Of a stretch of 54,179 bases of DNA, positions 31,620 through 40,325 are shown piece by piece (positions within the stretch are counted from its first letter, which is position 1; each line of letters opens with the position of its first letter). The translations under genes and the position numbers were made by a program. The stretch is from positions 1 through 54,179 of the forward strand of contig CAZXAQ010000020.1 of assembly GCA_964638635.1 (NCBI GenBank), read 5' to 3'. Below the pieces are notes generated by a model, which saw only the letters and a list, made by a program, of their open reading frames with translations, made no database searches and was not told where the DNA came from. Source of the stretch: SZUA-430 sp964638635. Lineage in GTDB: Bacteria > Pseudomonadota > Alphaproteobacteria > Micropepsales > Micropepsaceae.

Positions 31620-33665
31620 ATGACCTGGATGAAACCCGCGCTCGTCTGCGCGTTCGCGATCGCACTTTGCGCCGAGGCCAACGCGGCCGAAAGGCTGCGC
31701 TACGTCGCGCTCGTCGACGGCGGCAAGAAGGCGGGCCATCAGATCGTCGAGCAAGGCGACGACGGCGTCACCCGCGTCGACTTCATCTTCAAAGACAACG
31801 GCCGCGGCCCCGAGCTGAAGGAAGAGTTCACGCTGGGCCCCGACGGCACTTACGTGCGCTACGGGGTGAAGGGCACATCCACCTTCGGCGCCCCAATCGA
31901 CGAAACCTTCCGCCGCGACGGCGACAAGGCGGAATGGAAGTCGACCTCCGACAAAGGCGAGATGACCGTCGCGGGCACCGCGCTCTACGCGCCGCTCGGC
32001 GGAACCCCCGCGGGCTTCTCGGTCACCTTCGGCGCGATCGCCAAGCGGCCAGATGGCAAGCTGCCGTTGATCCCCGGCGGCACGCTCAGCATCCGCAAGG
32101 TTGCGGGCCTCAGCGTCCTCCGCGGAAACGACCGCCGCCAAGTCGCGCTGATGTCGATCACCGGCGTCGGCCTCACGCCCACATTCGTCTGGGCCACGAC
32201 CGACGCGAAGCCACGGCTGTTCGCGATGATCGCGCCGGGCTTCCTGCAATTGATCGAGGAGGGCTGGGAAGCCAACGCCGACGCGCTTGAAGCCGTGCAA
32301 AAGAAAGCCGAAAGCGACGTCGTTCTCGCGATGCAAACCCGCCTCGCGCACCCCCTCAAAGGCACGACGCTCATCCGCAACGCCCGCGTCTTCGACAGCA
32401 CGACCGCAACGCTCGGCAACGCATCCGACGTGCTGCTGCGCAATGGCCGCATCCTCTCCGTGACGCCGGCAAGCACACGCAGCATCAAAGCGCGCCACGT
32501 TGTTGACGCCGGCGGCCGCGTGTTGCTGCCGGGCCTGTTCGATATGCACGGCCATCTCGGCAAGTGGGACGGCGGCCTCAACCTCGCGGCCGGCGTCACC
32601 ACCGTGCGCGACATGGGCAACGATAACGCGACGCTGCAACAGCTCATGGCGCAGGAGCGCGCCGGCAAGCTGCTGATGCCGCGCGTCGTGGCGGCGGGCT
32701 TCATCGAGGGCGAAAGCAAGATGTCGGCGCGCAACGGCTTCGTCATCTCGACGCTGGCCGAGGCGAAGAAGGCCGTCGACTGGTACGCGAAGCACGGCTA
32801 CCCGCAGATCAAGATCTACAACTCCTTCCCCAAAGAACACCTGCGCGCCACGGCGGCTTATGCCCACGCGAAGGGCCTGCGCGTCAGCGGCCACGTCCCC
32901 GCCTTCATGCGGGCCGAAGAAGTGGTCGAACAAGGCTACGACGAGATTCAGCACATCAATCAGGTGCTGCTGAACTTCTTCGTCACCGACAAGACCGACA
33001 CGAGAACGCTCGAACGCTTCTATCTGCCGGCGGAGAAGACGGCCACGCTCGATTTCGACAGCAAGCCCGTTCAAGACTTCATCGCTCTGCTGGTCCGCAA
33101 GCAAACCGTGATCGACCCCACGCTCACGACGTTCGACTTCATCCGCCAGCGCGCAGGGACGCTCTCGCAGGCTTACGCCGCCGTCGCCGATCACATGCCG
33201 CCCGACATTCAGCGCGGCCTGCTCGCCGCCGAGATGAACATCCCGGACGACGCCACCGCCGCGCGTTATGAAAAGTCGTACCAAAAGATGATCGAGTTCG
33301 TCGGCCGCATGTACAAGGCCGGCGTGCCAATCGTCGCCGGAACTGACGCGGTCCCGGGCTTCACGATCCAGCGCGAACTCGAACTCTACGTTCAAGCCGG
33401 CATGACGCCGTCGCAAGCCCTTCAAGTAGCGACGCTGAACGGCGCCCGCTATTCCCGCACGCTCAACGACCGCGGCACGATCGAGCGCGGCAAGCGCGCG
33501 GACCTGGTGCTCATCGACGGCGACCCGACGGCACAAATCGCCGACATCCGCAAGGCCGCCCTCGTCATCAAGGGAGCGACCGCCTACTACCCGAGCGAAA
33601 TCTACGAAGAACTGGGCATCCGGCCCTTCGTGGCACCGGTTAAGCTCACAGGAGCGCAGAAATGA
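31620..33665 (+). CDS. secreted amidohydrolase-family protein with extra N-terminal domain
   Basis: The 681-residue product has a signal peptide (PALVCAFAIALCAEANA), a beta-rich N-terminal region of about 240 residues (FKDNGRGPELKEEFTLGPDG) I do not recognise, and a complete metal-dependent amidohydrolase domain: LLPGLFDMHGHLGKWDGG (HxH), AAGVTTVRDMGN, LRVSGHVPAF, YDEIQHINQVLLNF, VAGTDAVPGF (catalytic Asp) and ERGKRADLVLIDGDPTAQI. Relatives include secreted imidazolonepropionase-like or prolidase-type enzymes cleaving dipeptides or amides. AAGGG supports ATG 31620. It lies between two M48 proteases. Confidence 0.88.
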   Translation: MTWMKPALVCAFAIALCAEANAAERLRYVALVDGGKKAGHQIVEQGDDGVTRVDFIFKDNGRGPELKEEFTLGPDGTYVRYGVKGTSTFGAPIDETFRRDGDKAEWKSTSDKGEMTVAGTALYAPLGGTPAGFSVTFGAIAKRPDGKLPLIPGGTLSIRKVAGLSVLRGNDRRQVALMSITGVGLTPTFVWATTDAKPRLFAMIAPGFLQLIEEGWEANADALEAVQKKAESDVVLAMQTRLAHPLKGTTLIRNARVFDSTTATLGNASDVLLRNGRILSVTPASTRSIKARHVVDAGGRVLLPGLFDMHGHLGKWDGGLNLAAGVTTVRDMGNDNATLQQLMAQERAGKLLMPRVVAAGFIEGESKMSARNGFVISTLAEAKKAVDWYAKHGYPQIKIYNSFPKEHLRATAAYAHAKGLRVSGHVPAFMRAEEVVEQGYDEIQHINQVLLNFFVTDKTDTRTLERFYLPAEKTATLDFDSKPVQDFIALLVRKQTVIDPTLTTFDFIRQRAGTLSQAYAAVADHMPPDIQRGLLAAEMNIPDDATAARYEKSYQKMIEFVGRMYKAGVPIVAGTDAVPGFTIQRELELYVQAGMTPSQALQVATLNGARYSRTLNDRGTIERGKRADLVLIDGDPTAQIADIRKAALVIKGATAYYPSEIYEELGIRPFVAPVKLTGAQK

Positions 33666-33747
33666 AGCTGCGCCATCGCGTTCCTTGATGAAGGCGGTGG
33701 GCGCACCTAAGTCTTGGGGCCGTGACGCAACTGAATCAGGACTGCCG

Positions 33748-34635
33748 ATGAATTGGGCCAAGACCGCCATTCTGCTCGCCTTCATGACCGCGCTGTTCGT
33801 GGCCATCGGGTCGCTGATCGGCGGCTCGACCGGCATGGTGATCGCGTTCCTGATCGCCATCGGCATGAACGCGTTCGCTTACTGGAACTCCGACAAGATG
33901 GTCCTGCGCATGTACGGCGCACAGGAGATCGGCGAACGCGAGGACCCTGAGCTCTTCGGCATGGTGCGCGAACTCGCGCGCCGGGCGCAAATCCCGATGC
34001 CGAAGGTCTACATCATGCAAAACCCGCAGCCGAACGCGTTCGCAACCGGCCGCGATCCCGCGCACGGCGCCGTCGCGGTCACGACGGGCATCATGCAGCG
34101 CCTCAGCCGCGAAGAACTCGCGGGCGTCATCGCGCACGAACTCGCGCACATCAAGAACCGCGACACGCTCACGATGACCGTGACGGCGACGATCGCGGGC
34201 GCGATCTCGATGCTCGCCCAATTCGGCTTGTTCTTCGGCGGCGGCGACAACCGCAACAACCCGCTCGGCATCATCGGCACGATCGCGCTCGTGATCCTCG
34301 CGCCGATCGCAGCCTCGCTCGTGCAGATGGCGATCAGCCGTTCGCGCGAGTATGAGGCCGACCGCGTCGGCGCCGAAATCGCGGGCCAGCCCCTGTGGCT
34401 CGCCTCCGCGCTCGACCGCATTCAAGCGGGCGCCGAGCGCACGCTGAACGTGGACGCCGAACGCAACCCGGCGACCGCGCATCTCTTCATCATCAACCCG
34501 CTCGCGGGACAGGGCATGGACAACCTGTTCTCGACCCACCCGTCGACCGCGAACCGCATCGCCAAGCTCCAAGAGATGGCGCAAGGCATGTACGGCGCCG
34601 CGCAAGAGGCCCCGCGCCGCGGACCCTGGGGTTGA
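33748..34635 (+). CDS. htpX: membrane protease HtpX
   Basis: Membrane zinc protease for quality control of misfolded membrane proteins. The 295-residue product has two N-terminal helices (TAILLAFMTALFVAIGSLIG, MVIAFLIAIGMNAFAYW), the IAHELAHIKNRD motif (His130, Glu131, His134), two more helices and the Glu-containing SRSREYEADRVGAEI. The C-terminus FSTHPSTANRIAKLQEMA is typical. AGGA lies before ATG 33748. Its stop overlaps the rsmB start (TTGA). Confidence 0.96.
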   Translation: MNWAKTAILLAFMTALFVAIGSLIGGSTGMVIAFLIAIGMNAFAYWNSDKMVLRMYGAQEIGEREDPELFGMVRELARRAQIPMPKVYIMQNPQPNAFATGRDPAHGAVAVTTGIMQRLSREELAGVIAHELAHIKNRDTLTMTVTATIAGAISMLAQFGLFFGGGDNRNNPLGIIGTIALVILAPIAASLVQMAISRSREYEADRVGAEIAGQPLWLASALDRIQAGAERTLNVDAERNPATAHLFIINPLAGQGMDNLFSTHPSTANRIAKLQEMAQGMYGAAQEAPRRGPWG

Positions 34636-35939
34636 AGCCGCGCGCCAAGCAACCCGACGCGCAAGGCATCGGCGCGCGCGCAGCCGCACTGGCCGCGATC
34701 CAAGCCATGTTCTTCAGCGAGCGCCCACTGACCGAAGCGCTCGACGCCTCGCTCGCGAGGGCGAAGCTCGAACCCCGCGACGCCGCCTTCACCCGCGCGA
34801 TCGTGATGATGACGCTCCGGCGCCTCGGCGAGATCGACCACGTCATCGCGAACTTTCTGCGCGAACCGCTGCCCGTCCGCTCGGGCCCCGCCGAATTGAT
34901 CTTGCGTTTGGCCACGGCCGAACTCCTTTTCCTCGACGTCGCCCCGCACGCCGCCGTGAGTTCCGCCGTCGCGCTCGCCGACAAAGACCACCGCGCGCGC
35001 CACTTCAAAGGCCTCATCAACGCCGTCGCCCGCCGCATCGCCGCCGAGGGTAAAGCGATGCTGCCAGCACTCGACGCCGAACGCCTGAACACGCCGCCTT
35101 GGGCCTGGGACAACTGGGTCGCGGCTTACGGCGAAGAAACCACGCGCGCGATCGCGAAGGCCCACAGCATCGAACCCCCGCTCGACATCAGCGTGAAAAG
35201 CGACGCCGAAGCCTGGGCGAAAAAACTCGACGCAACGCTGCTCCCCAACGGCACGCTCCGCCGCACCGCCGGCGGCCGCATCGAAGACCTGCCCGGCTAC
35301 GCCGAAGGCGCCTGGTGGATCCAAGACGCCGCCGCCGCGATCCCGGCGCAACTGCTCGGCCCCATCAAAGGCAAAACCGTCATCGACCTCTGCGCCGCCC
35401 CCGGCGGCAAGACCGCGCAACTGGCGGCGGCCGGCGCGAACGTCATCGCCGTCGATCTTGCCTTCGAACGCATGAAGCGCGTGACGACAAACCTCACGCG
35501 CCTCAACCTGAAAGCCAAAATCGAAGTCGGCGACGCCCACACCTGGCGCCCGAAGGAGTTGGCCGACGCCGTCCTGCTCGACGCGCCGTGCACGGCAACC
35601 GGCACCGTCCGCCGCCACCCCGACGTCCTCTGGCGCAAAGACCTCTCGGACGTGATGGCGCAAGCAGAGGTCCAACGCCGCCTGCTCGCCGCGGCGGCCG
35701 AGATGGTCAAGCCAGGGGGCCTGCTCATCTACTGCGTCTGCTCCCTCGCCCGCGAAGAAGGCGAAGACATCGTCGACGCATTCCTAGCCGAGCACCCAAC
35801 CTTCACCCGCGTACCCGTCACGCCCGCCGAATCGGAGTTCGCGACCGCGACCGGCGACCTACGCACGCTCCCCAACCACTGGCCAAACCTGGGTGGCCTC
35901 GACGGTTTCTACGCCGCCCGCCTGCGGAGAAACGCCTGA
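34632..35939 (+). CDS. rsmB: 16S rRNA (cytosine967-C5)-methyltransferase RsmB/Sun
   Basis: The 435-residue product has an N-terminal NusB-like RNA-binding domain (ARAAALAAIQAMFFSERPLT, APHAAVSSAVALADKDHRAR) and a C-terminal methyltransferase domain with VIDLCAAPGGKTAQLAAAGA (SAM), LLDAPCTATGTVRRHPDVLW (catalytic Cys of motif IV) and LIYCVCSLAREEGE (motif VI Cys). The start is a TTG overlapping the htpX stop as TTGA; the open frame continues back over htpX but is not coding there. Adjacent rpe follows by 42 bases; the rsmB-rpe order is common in alphaproteobacteria. Confidence 0.95.
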   Translation: MKPRAKQPDAQGIGARAAALAAIQAMFFSERPLTEALDASLARAKLEPRDAAFTRAIVMMTLRRLGEIDHVIANFLREPLPVRSGPAELILRLATAELLFLDVAPHAAVSSAVALADKDHRARHFKGLINAVARRIAAEGKAMLPALDAERLNTPPWAWDNWVAAYGEETTRAIAKAHSIEPPLDISVKSDAEAWAKKLDATLLPNGTLRRTAGGRIEDLPGYAEGAWWIQDAAAAIPAQLLGPIKGKTVIDLCAAPGGKTAQLAAAGANVIAVDLAFERMKRVTTNLTRLNLKAKIEVGDAHTWRPKELADAVLLDAPCTATGTVRRHPDVLWRKDLSDVMAQAEVQRRLLAAAAEMVKPGGLLIYCVCSLAREEGEDIVDAFLAEHPTFTRVPVTPAESEFATATGDLRTLPNHWPNLGGLDGFYAARLRRNA

Positions 35940-35981
35940 GTTGATTGCACCGAAGCCCCCCGACGCGCTAAAGCCGCCCTC

Positions 35982-36641
35982 ATGAAGAAGCCCAAAATCG
36001 CCCCGTCGATCCTCGCTGCCGACTTCGCCAGGCTGGGCGAGGAAGTCCGCGCCGTCACCGAAGCCGGCGCCGACTACATCCACGTCGACGTCATGGACGG
36101 CCACTTCGTCCCGAACATCTCGATCGGCCCGCAAATGGTGAAGGCGCTGCGCCCCCACACGAAGCTGCCGCTCGACGTTCATCTCATGATTTCGCCGGTC
36201 GATCCCTACATTAAGGAGTTCGCCGACGCGGGTGCCGACATCATCACCGTGCACCCGGAAGCAGGCCCGCACGTCCACCGGACGGTCCAGCTGATCAAAA
36301 GCCTCGGAAAAAAGGCGGGTGTGTCCCTCAATCCGGGTTCGCCCATTTCCCTGATCGAGCATATCTTGGGCGACATCGATCTGATTCTCGTGATGACCGT
36401 CAATCCGGGATTCGGGGGGCAAAGCTTCATCGATAGTCAGCGCGCCAAGATGCGTGAAGCGCGCGCGCTGATCGACCGGTCGGGCCGCGCCATCGAGTTG
36501 GAGGTCGACGGAGGTATCAATGGGCAAACCGCTGCCCTCGCTGTCGAAGCAGGAGCCGACGTCCTCGTCGCCGGAACCGCCGCGTTTGCAGGCGGCCCAA
36601 CCCGCTATCGCGACAACATCGCAAAGCTCCGTGGCGGCTGA
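35982..36641 (+). CDS. rpe: ribulose-phosphate 3-epimerase
   Basis: Interconverts ribulose-5-phosphate and xylulose-5-phosphate in the pentose-phosphate pathway. The 219-residue TIM barrel shows IAPSILAADFARLGEEV, YIHVDVMDGHFVPNISIG, LPLDVHLMI, LVMTVNPGFGGQSFIDSQ and LEVDGGINGQTA, with all metal-binding residues. The codons for its DGGI segment contain GGAGGT, which also looks like a ribosome site for the next gene; the two frames overlap by up to 122 bases. Confidence 0.98.
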   Translation: MKKPKIAPSILAADFARLGEEVRAVTEAGADYIHVDVMDGHFVPNISIGPQMVKALRPHTKLPLDVHLMISPVDPYIKEFADAGADIITVHPEAGPHVHRTVQLIKSLGKKAGVSLNPGSPISLIEHILGDIDLILVMTVNPGFGGQSFIDSQRAKMREARALIDRSGRAIELEVDGGINGQTAALAVEAGADVLVAGTAAFAGGPTRYRDNIAKLRGG

Positions 36642-38376
36642 CGCAAGCGACGCGCCGCAAGCCTACAAGTTCAACATGTTCGCCAACGCGCGCGAACTCA
36701 TCGCCGGCGCCCGCGCGGCCGCCGCCGCCGCGTGGCAACGCCAACTCTACAAGAGCCCGATCTGGCAGCGCAGCCTGAACGGCCCCGCGCCCGACCGCAT
36801 CCTCGTCAATCCGAGAAGCTTCCACCCGAAGAGCATCGCCGAAGCGGAGCTCCTCATCATGGGCCGCTTCCGCCTGCCCGGCGGCGACGCGACCGCGCGC
36901 GACGGCTCGCCGTTCTTCATCAAACCGCCGAGCGACGAGTGGGCGGAGAATCTGCACTCGTTCCACTGGCTTCGCCATTTCGACGCCGGCGGCTCCGAGC
37001 CGGTGCAAGAACATCTGCGCCAACTTATCGCCCATTGGGTCCGCACGCACGGCACCTGGCACGACATCGCCTGGCGCCCGCACGTCACCGCGCGCCGCTT
37101 GATGACGTGGGCGGCGTTCGGCCGCCTGATCCTCGCGAACGCCGACGTGCTGTTCCGCTCGCGCGTGCTGCTCTCGATGGCGCGCCAAGCGCGGCACCTG
37201 CTCAAGACTGCGAGCACCGCGCCCGCAGGCCACGACCGCCTCGTCGCCGCGATCGGCCTCGTGCAGTCGGGCGTGTTCCTGCCCGACGGCGACGCACGCA
37301 TGGCCAAGGGCCTGCACATGCTCTCCGAAGAACTCGGCGAGCAAATCCTGCCCGACGGCGGCCACATCTCGCGCAACCCGGAAACGGTGTTGAGTGTCGC
37401 CAGCGACCTGCTCTCGCTCGTCGACGCGATGACACAGCGCGATCTGATCGTCCCCGTCACCATCCGCCGCGCGCTCGACCGCATGATGCCGATGATCCGC
37501 TTCATGCTGCACGGTGACGGCCGACTCGCGCTCTTCAACGGCGGCACCGAAGGCGTCGGCGGTTGGGCGCAAACGCTCTTAAGTTACGACACTGGCCGCG
37601 CACGAGAGACGTTACACTCCGCCCAAGCGGGCTATCACCGCATCGCCTGCGGCGAGACGCTGATCCTCGCCGACTGCGGTTTGGCGCCGCCCGCGGACAT
37701 GTCGCGCAGCGCGCACGCCGGTGCGCTCTCGTTCGAACTCAGCGTCGGCAACGAACGCATCATCGTCAACGGAGGCACCGCGCCGATGAAGGGCGCCGAA
37801 TGGGTGCAAGCGATGCGCGCCACCGCCGCGCACTCGACGCTCACCATCGCTGACACGTCGTCCGCGCACGTCGTCAACGGCGCGTGGGCGAAGCGCGTGT
37901 TGGGCCTGCGCCTGATCGACGGTCCCACGCGCATCGAACACAAGCGCCACGAAAACGAGTCGGGCATACTTCTCGACACCAGTCATGACGGCTACGTGAA
38001 GCTGTTCGGCCTCGTCCACGAACGCGATATCTTCGTCGCACACGACGGCAACGACATCCGCGGCGAAGACCGCCTTGTGCCGCGCGGCGCAACCACGCCG
38101 CGCCGCTTCGCAGCCCGCTTCCATCTGCATCCATCGGTGAAAGCCGCACGCGGCGCCGATCGCAAGTCGGTCGTCCTCACGCTGCCCTCCGGCGCCACCT
38201 GGCGCTTCGGTGCCGACGCCGAACTCGACCTCGCCGACGGCGTCTATCTGGGCTCCGGCGATGCCATCCGCAAAACCCAGCAGATCGTCATTTCCGGCCT
38301 GACAGGCGGCGAACCCACAACCGTGAAGTGGGCACTGAAGAAAGCCACAGGAATCGAAGCCGACACGACCGTCTGA
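36520..38376 (+). CDS. heparinase II/III-family protein
   Basis: Large alpha/alpha-barrel plus beta-sandwich lyase-like protein of 618 residues. Visible are WVRTHGTWHDIAWRPHVTAR, LHMLSEELGEQILPDGGHIS, MIRFMLHGDGRLALFNGG and the heparinase C-terminal domain (GYHRIACGETLILADCGLAP, ATAAHSTLTIADTSSA, RFHLHPSVKAARGADRKSV). It would act on a uronic-acid polymer, but in alphaproteobacteria this gene sits conserved between rsmB/rpe and purH with unknown substrate. Start is uncertain: ATG 36520 lies inside rpe after GGAGGT; GTG 36631 would almost avoid the overlap. No signal peptide is seen. Confidence 0.9.
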   Translation: MGKPLPSLSKQEPTSSSPEPPRLQAAQPAIATTSQSSVAADASDAPQAYKFNMFANARELIAGARAAAAAAWQRQLYKSPIWQRSLNGPAPDRILVNPRSFHPKSIAEAELLIMGRFRLPGGDATARDGSPFFIKPPSDEWAENLHSFHWLRHFDAGGSEPVQEHLRQLIAHWVRTHGTWHDIAWRPHVTARRLMTWAAFGRLILANADVLFRSRVLLSMARQARHLLKTASTAPAGHDRLVAAIGLVQSGVFLPDGDARMAKGLHMLSEELGEQILPDGGHISRNPETVLSVASDLLSLVDAMTQRDLIVPVTIRRALDRMMPMIRFMLHGDGRLALFNGGTEGVGGWAQTLLSYDTGRARETLHSAQAGYHRIACGETLILADCGLAPPADMSRSAHAGALSFELSVGNERIIVNGGTAPMKGAEWVQAMRATAAHSTLTIADTSSAHVVNGAWAKRVLGLRLIDGPTRIEHKRHENESGILLDTSHDGYVKLFGLVHERDIFVAHDGNDIRGEDRLVPRGATTPRRFAARFHLHPSVKAARGADRKSVVLTLPSGATWRFGADAELDLADGVYLGSGDAIRKTQQIVISGLTGGEPTTVKWALKKATGIEADTTV

Positions 38377-38452
38377 GGCGTTCGGCCGCTTGGGGCCGCG
38401 GCGCCCCCCATGCTATTTCGCCCGCGCCAAGGGAAGAGAAAAGGCGCCCCCA

Positions 38453-40069
38453 ATGTCGACGCAAAACCTCCGTCCGGTCCGCCGGGCGCTGCTCTCCGTT
38501 TCCGACAAGACCGGTCTGGTCGAGTTCGCACATTCTCTCAGTCAACTCGGCGTCGAACTGATCTCGACCGGTGGCACCGCAAAGGCGCTGACCGCGGCAG
38601 GGCTGAAAGTCACCGACGTCGCCGCCGTCACCGGCTTTCCCGAAATGATGGACGGCCGCTTGAAGACGCTGCACCCCCGCGTGCACGGCGGCCTTCTCGC
38701 GCTACGCGACGAACCGAGCCACGCCAAGGCAATGCAAGAGCACGGCATCGAAGGCATCGATCTCCTCGTTTGCAACCTCTACCCCTTCGAAGAAACCGTA
38801 GCCCGCAAAGCCTCGTTCGACGAGACGATCGAGAACATCGACATCGGCGGCCCCGCGATGATCCGCGCCGCCTCGAAGAACCACGGCTATGTCGCCGTCA
38901 TCGTGGATGTCGAAGACTACGCGCCCGTCCTCGCCGAACTCGCCGCCAACAAAGGCGCAACGACCCTCGCCACGCGCAAACAACTCGCAGCCCGCGCCTA
39001 CGCCCGCACGGCGGCTTACGACGCCGCGATCTCGACCTGGTTCGGTCAAGCGAACGCGATGGAGCAGAAGCCGGAAGAGCGCACGCCGCCGCGCCGCTTC
39101 GCGCTCGCCGGCCACATCAAACAAACCCTGCGCTACGGCGAAAACCCCCACCAAGGCGCCGCGTTCTACACGACCGGCGAACACCGCTACGGCGTCGCGA
39201 CCGCGACGCAAGTCGGCGGCAAGGAACTCTCCTTCAACAACATCAACGACACCGACGCGGCTTACGAATGCGTCGCAGAGTTCGACCCGAACGCCACCGC
39301 GGCGATCGCCATCATCAAGCACGCCAACCCGTGCGGTGTCGCAACGGCATCGACGCTTGTCGAAGCCTACAAGCTGGCGCTCCGCTGCGACCCCATCTCG
39401 GCCTTCGGCGGCATCGTCGCCTGTAACCGCAAACTCGACGGCGCAACCGCATCGGAACTCGCGAAAATCTTCACCGAAGTGATCATCGCCCCCGACGCCG
39501 ACGAAGAAGCCCGCAAGATCCTGAGCGCGAAAAAGAACCTGCGCCTCCTGATCGCCCACGGCCTGCCCGACCCCGCGACGCCAGGCCAGAACCTGCGCAC
39601 GGTGGCCGGCGGCTTCCTGCTGCAATCGCGCGACAACGGCCGTGTCACCGAAAAGGAGCTGCGCGTCGTCACCAAGCGCAAACCCACCGACCGCGAACTC
39701 AAAGACCTGCTCTTCGCCTTCCGCGTCGCCAAGCACGTGAAGTCGAACACGATCGTCTACGCGAAAGAGGGCGCCACCGTCGGCATCGGCGCCGGCCAAA
39801 TGAGCCGCATCGACTCCGCCCGCATCGCCGCCTGGAAAGCACAAGAAGCAGCGAAAGCCGCAGGCCTCAGCGAGTCGCTCGCCAGAGGTTCCGCCGTCGC
39901 CTCCGACGCCTTCTTCCCCTTCGCCGACGGCCTCATCGCCGCCGCCGACGCCGGTGCTACCGCAGTCATCCAACCCGGCGGCTCGATGCGCGACGACGAA
40001 GTCATCGCCGCCGCCGACGAGCGCGGCCTCGCGATGGTCATGACCGGCATGCGCCACTTCCGGCATTAG
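38453..40069 (+). CDS. purH: bifunctional AICAR formyltransferase / IMP cyclohydrolase
   Basis: Last two steps of purine synthesis. The 538-residue product begins RRALLSVSDKTGLVEFAHSL (cyclohydrolase MGS-like domain, about 1-200, with STGGTAKAL and MMDGRLKTLHPRVHGG) and continues with the formyltransferase domain (QTLRYGENPHQGAAFY, IIKHANPCGVATASTLVEAY, GAGQMSRIDSARIA, ending MVMTGMRHFRH). Length and motifs are standard. ATG 38453 is favoured over the ATG at 38390. The long antisense frame over this gene is a composition artefact. Confidence 0.98.
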   Translation: MSTQNLRPVRRALLSVSDKTGLVEFAHSLSQLGVELISTGGTAKALTAAGLKVTDVAAVTGFPEMMDGRLKTLHPRVHGGLLALRDEPSHAKAMQEHGIEGIDLLVCNLYPFEETVARKASFDETIENIDIGGPAMIRAASKNHGYVAVIVDVEDYAPVLAELAANKGATTLATRKQLAARAYARTAAYDAAISTWFGQANAMEQKPEERTPPRRFALAGHIKQTLRYGENPHQGAAFYTTGEHRYGVATATQVGGKELSFNNINDTDAAYECVAEFDPNATAAIAIIKHANPCGVATASTLVEAYKLALRCDPISAFGGIVACNRKLDGATASELAKIFTEVIIAPDADEEARKILSAKKNLRLLIAHGLPDPATPGQNLRTVAGGFLLQSRDNGRVTEKELRVVTKRKPTDRELKDLLFAFRVAKHVKSNTIVYAKEGATVGIGAGQMSRIDSARIAAWKAQEAAKAAGLSESLARGSAVASDAFFPFADGLIAAADAGATAVIQPGGSMRDDEVIAAADERGLAMVMTGMRHFRH

Positions 40070-40147
40070 TGAGCGTATCGTCGCGAATTGAACGCGCAGG
40101 GCAAAGCGGATCTTCACGAACAAAGACGCGGCGTGCAGCAATTTACA

Positions 40148-40236
40148 CGCGAACTTCCACGTTCGCGCACTGATGCACATAAGACTCACCGCCCACATTG
40201 ATTGCGCGGCAATCAACGCTGTCGTTGTCCACAACG
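40148..40236. promoter_or_regulatory. cluster of three palindromes before the first beta-barrel gene
   Basis: CGCGAAC-(6)-GTTCGCG at 40148-40167, TTGATTGC-GCG-GCAATCAA at 40198-40216, and CGTTGT-CC-ACAACG at 40223-40236. The third overlaps a candidate -35. They fill the 256-base gap between purH and the barrel gene. Confidence 0.5.
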
Positions 40237-40253
40237 CGTGACGCTCGGATAGT
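40225..40253 (+). promoter_or_regulatory. candidate promoter of the first beta-barrel gene
   Basis: TTGTCC (40225-40230), 17-base spacer, GATAGT (40248-40253); the gene starts 73 bases later behind a GGGGAGAG ribosome site. The -35 lies inside a 14-bp palindrome. Confidence 0.45.
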
Positions 40254-40325
40254 TCCAAGTGACGTGCGAATCGGAGACGGCCGACGGCCGCCGCCGCTCA
40301 CAAAGGTTTTTGCGGGGAGAGTCAC

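Noticed and set aside
31056..33866. 936-codon open frame on the minus strand
   Set aside because: It lies entirely opposite the M48, amidohydrolase and htpX genes; its composition (Arg, Asp, Val, His runs) is that expected from the antisense of GC-rich codons, and no family motif is seen.
34422..35675. 417-codon frame antisense to rsmB
   Set aside because: The rsmB motifs on the plus strand are complete; antisense product is Gly/Asp/Arg-rich with no domain.
38377..38452. Possible purine riboswitch before purH
   Set aside because: Only 76 bases, no conserved riboswitch core and no aptamer-like folding seen.
38702..40258. 518-codon open frame antisense to purH
   Set aside because: purH is certain from its motifs; the antisense frame has no ribosome site or recognisable domain.
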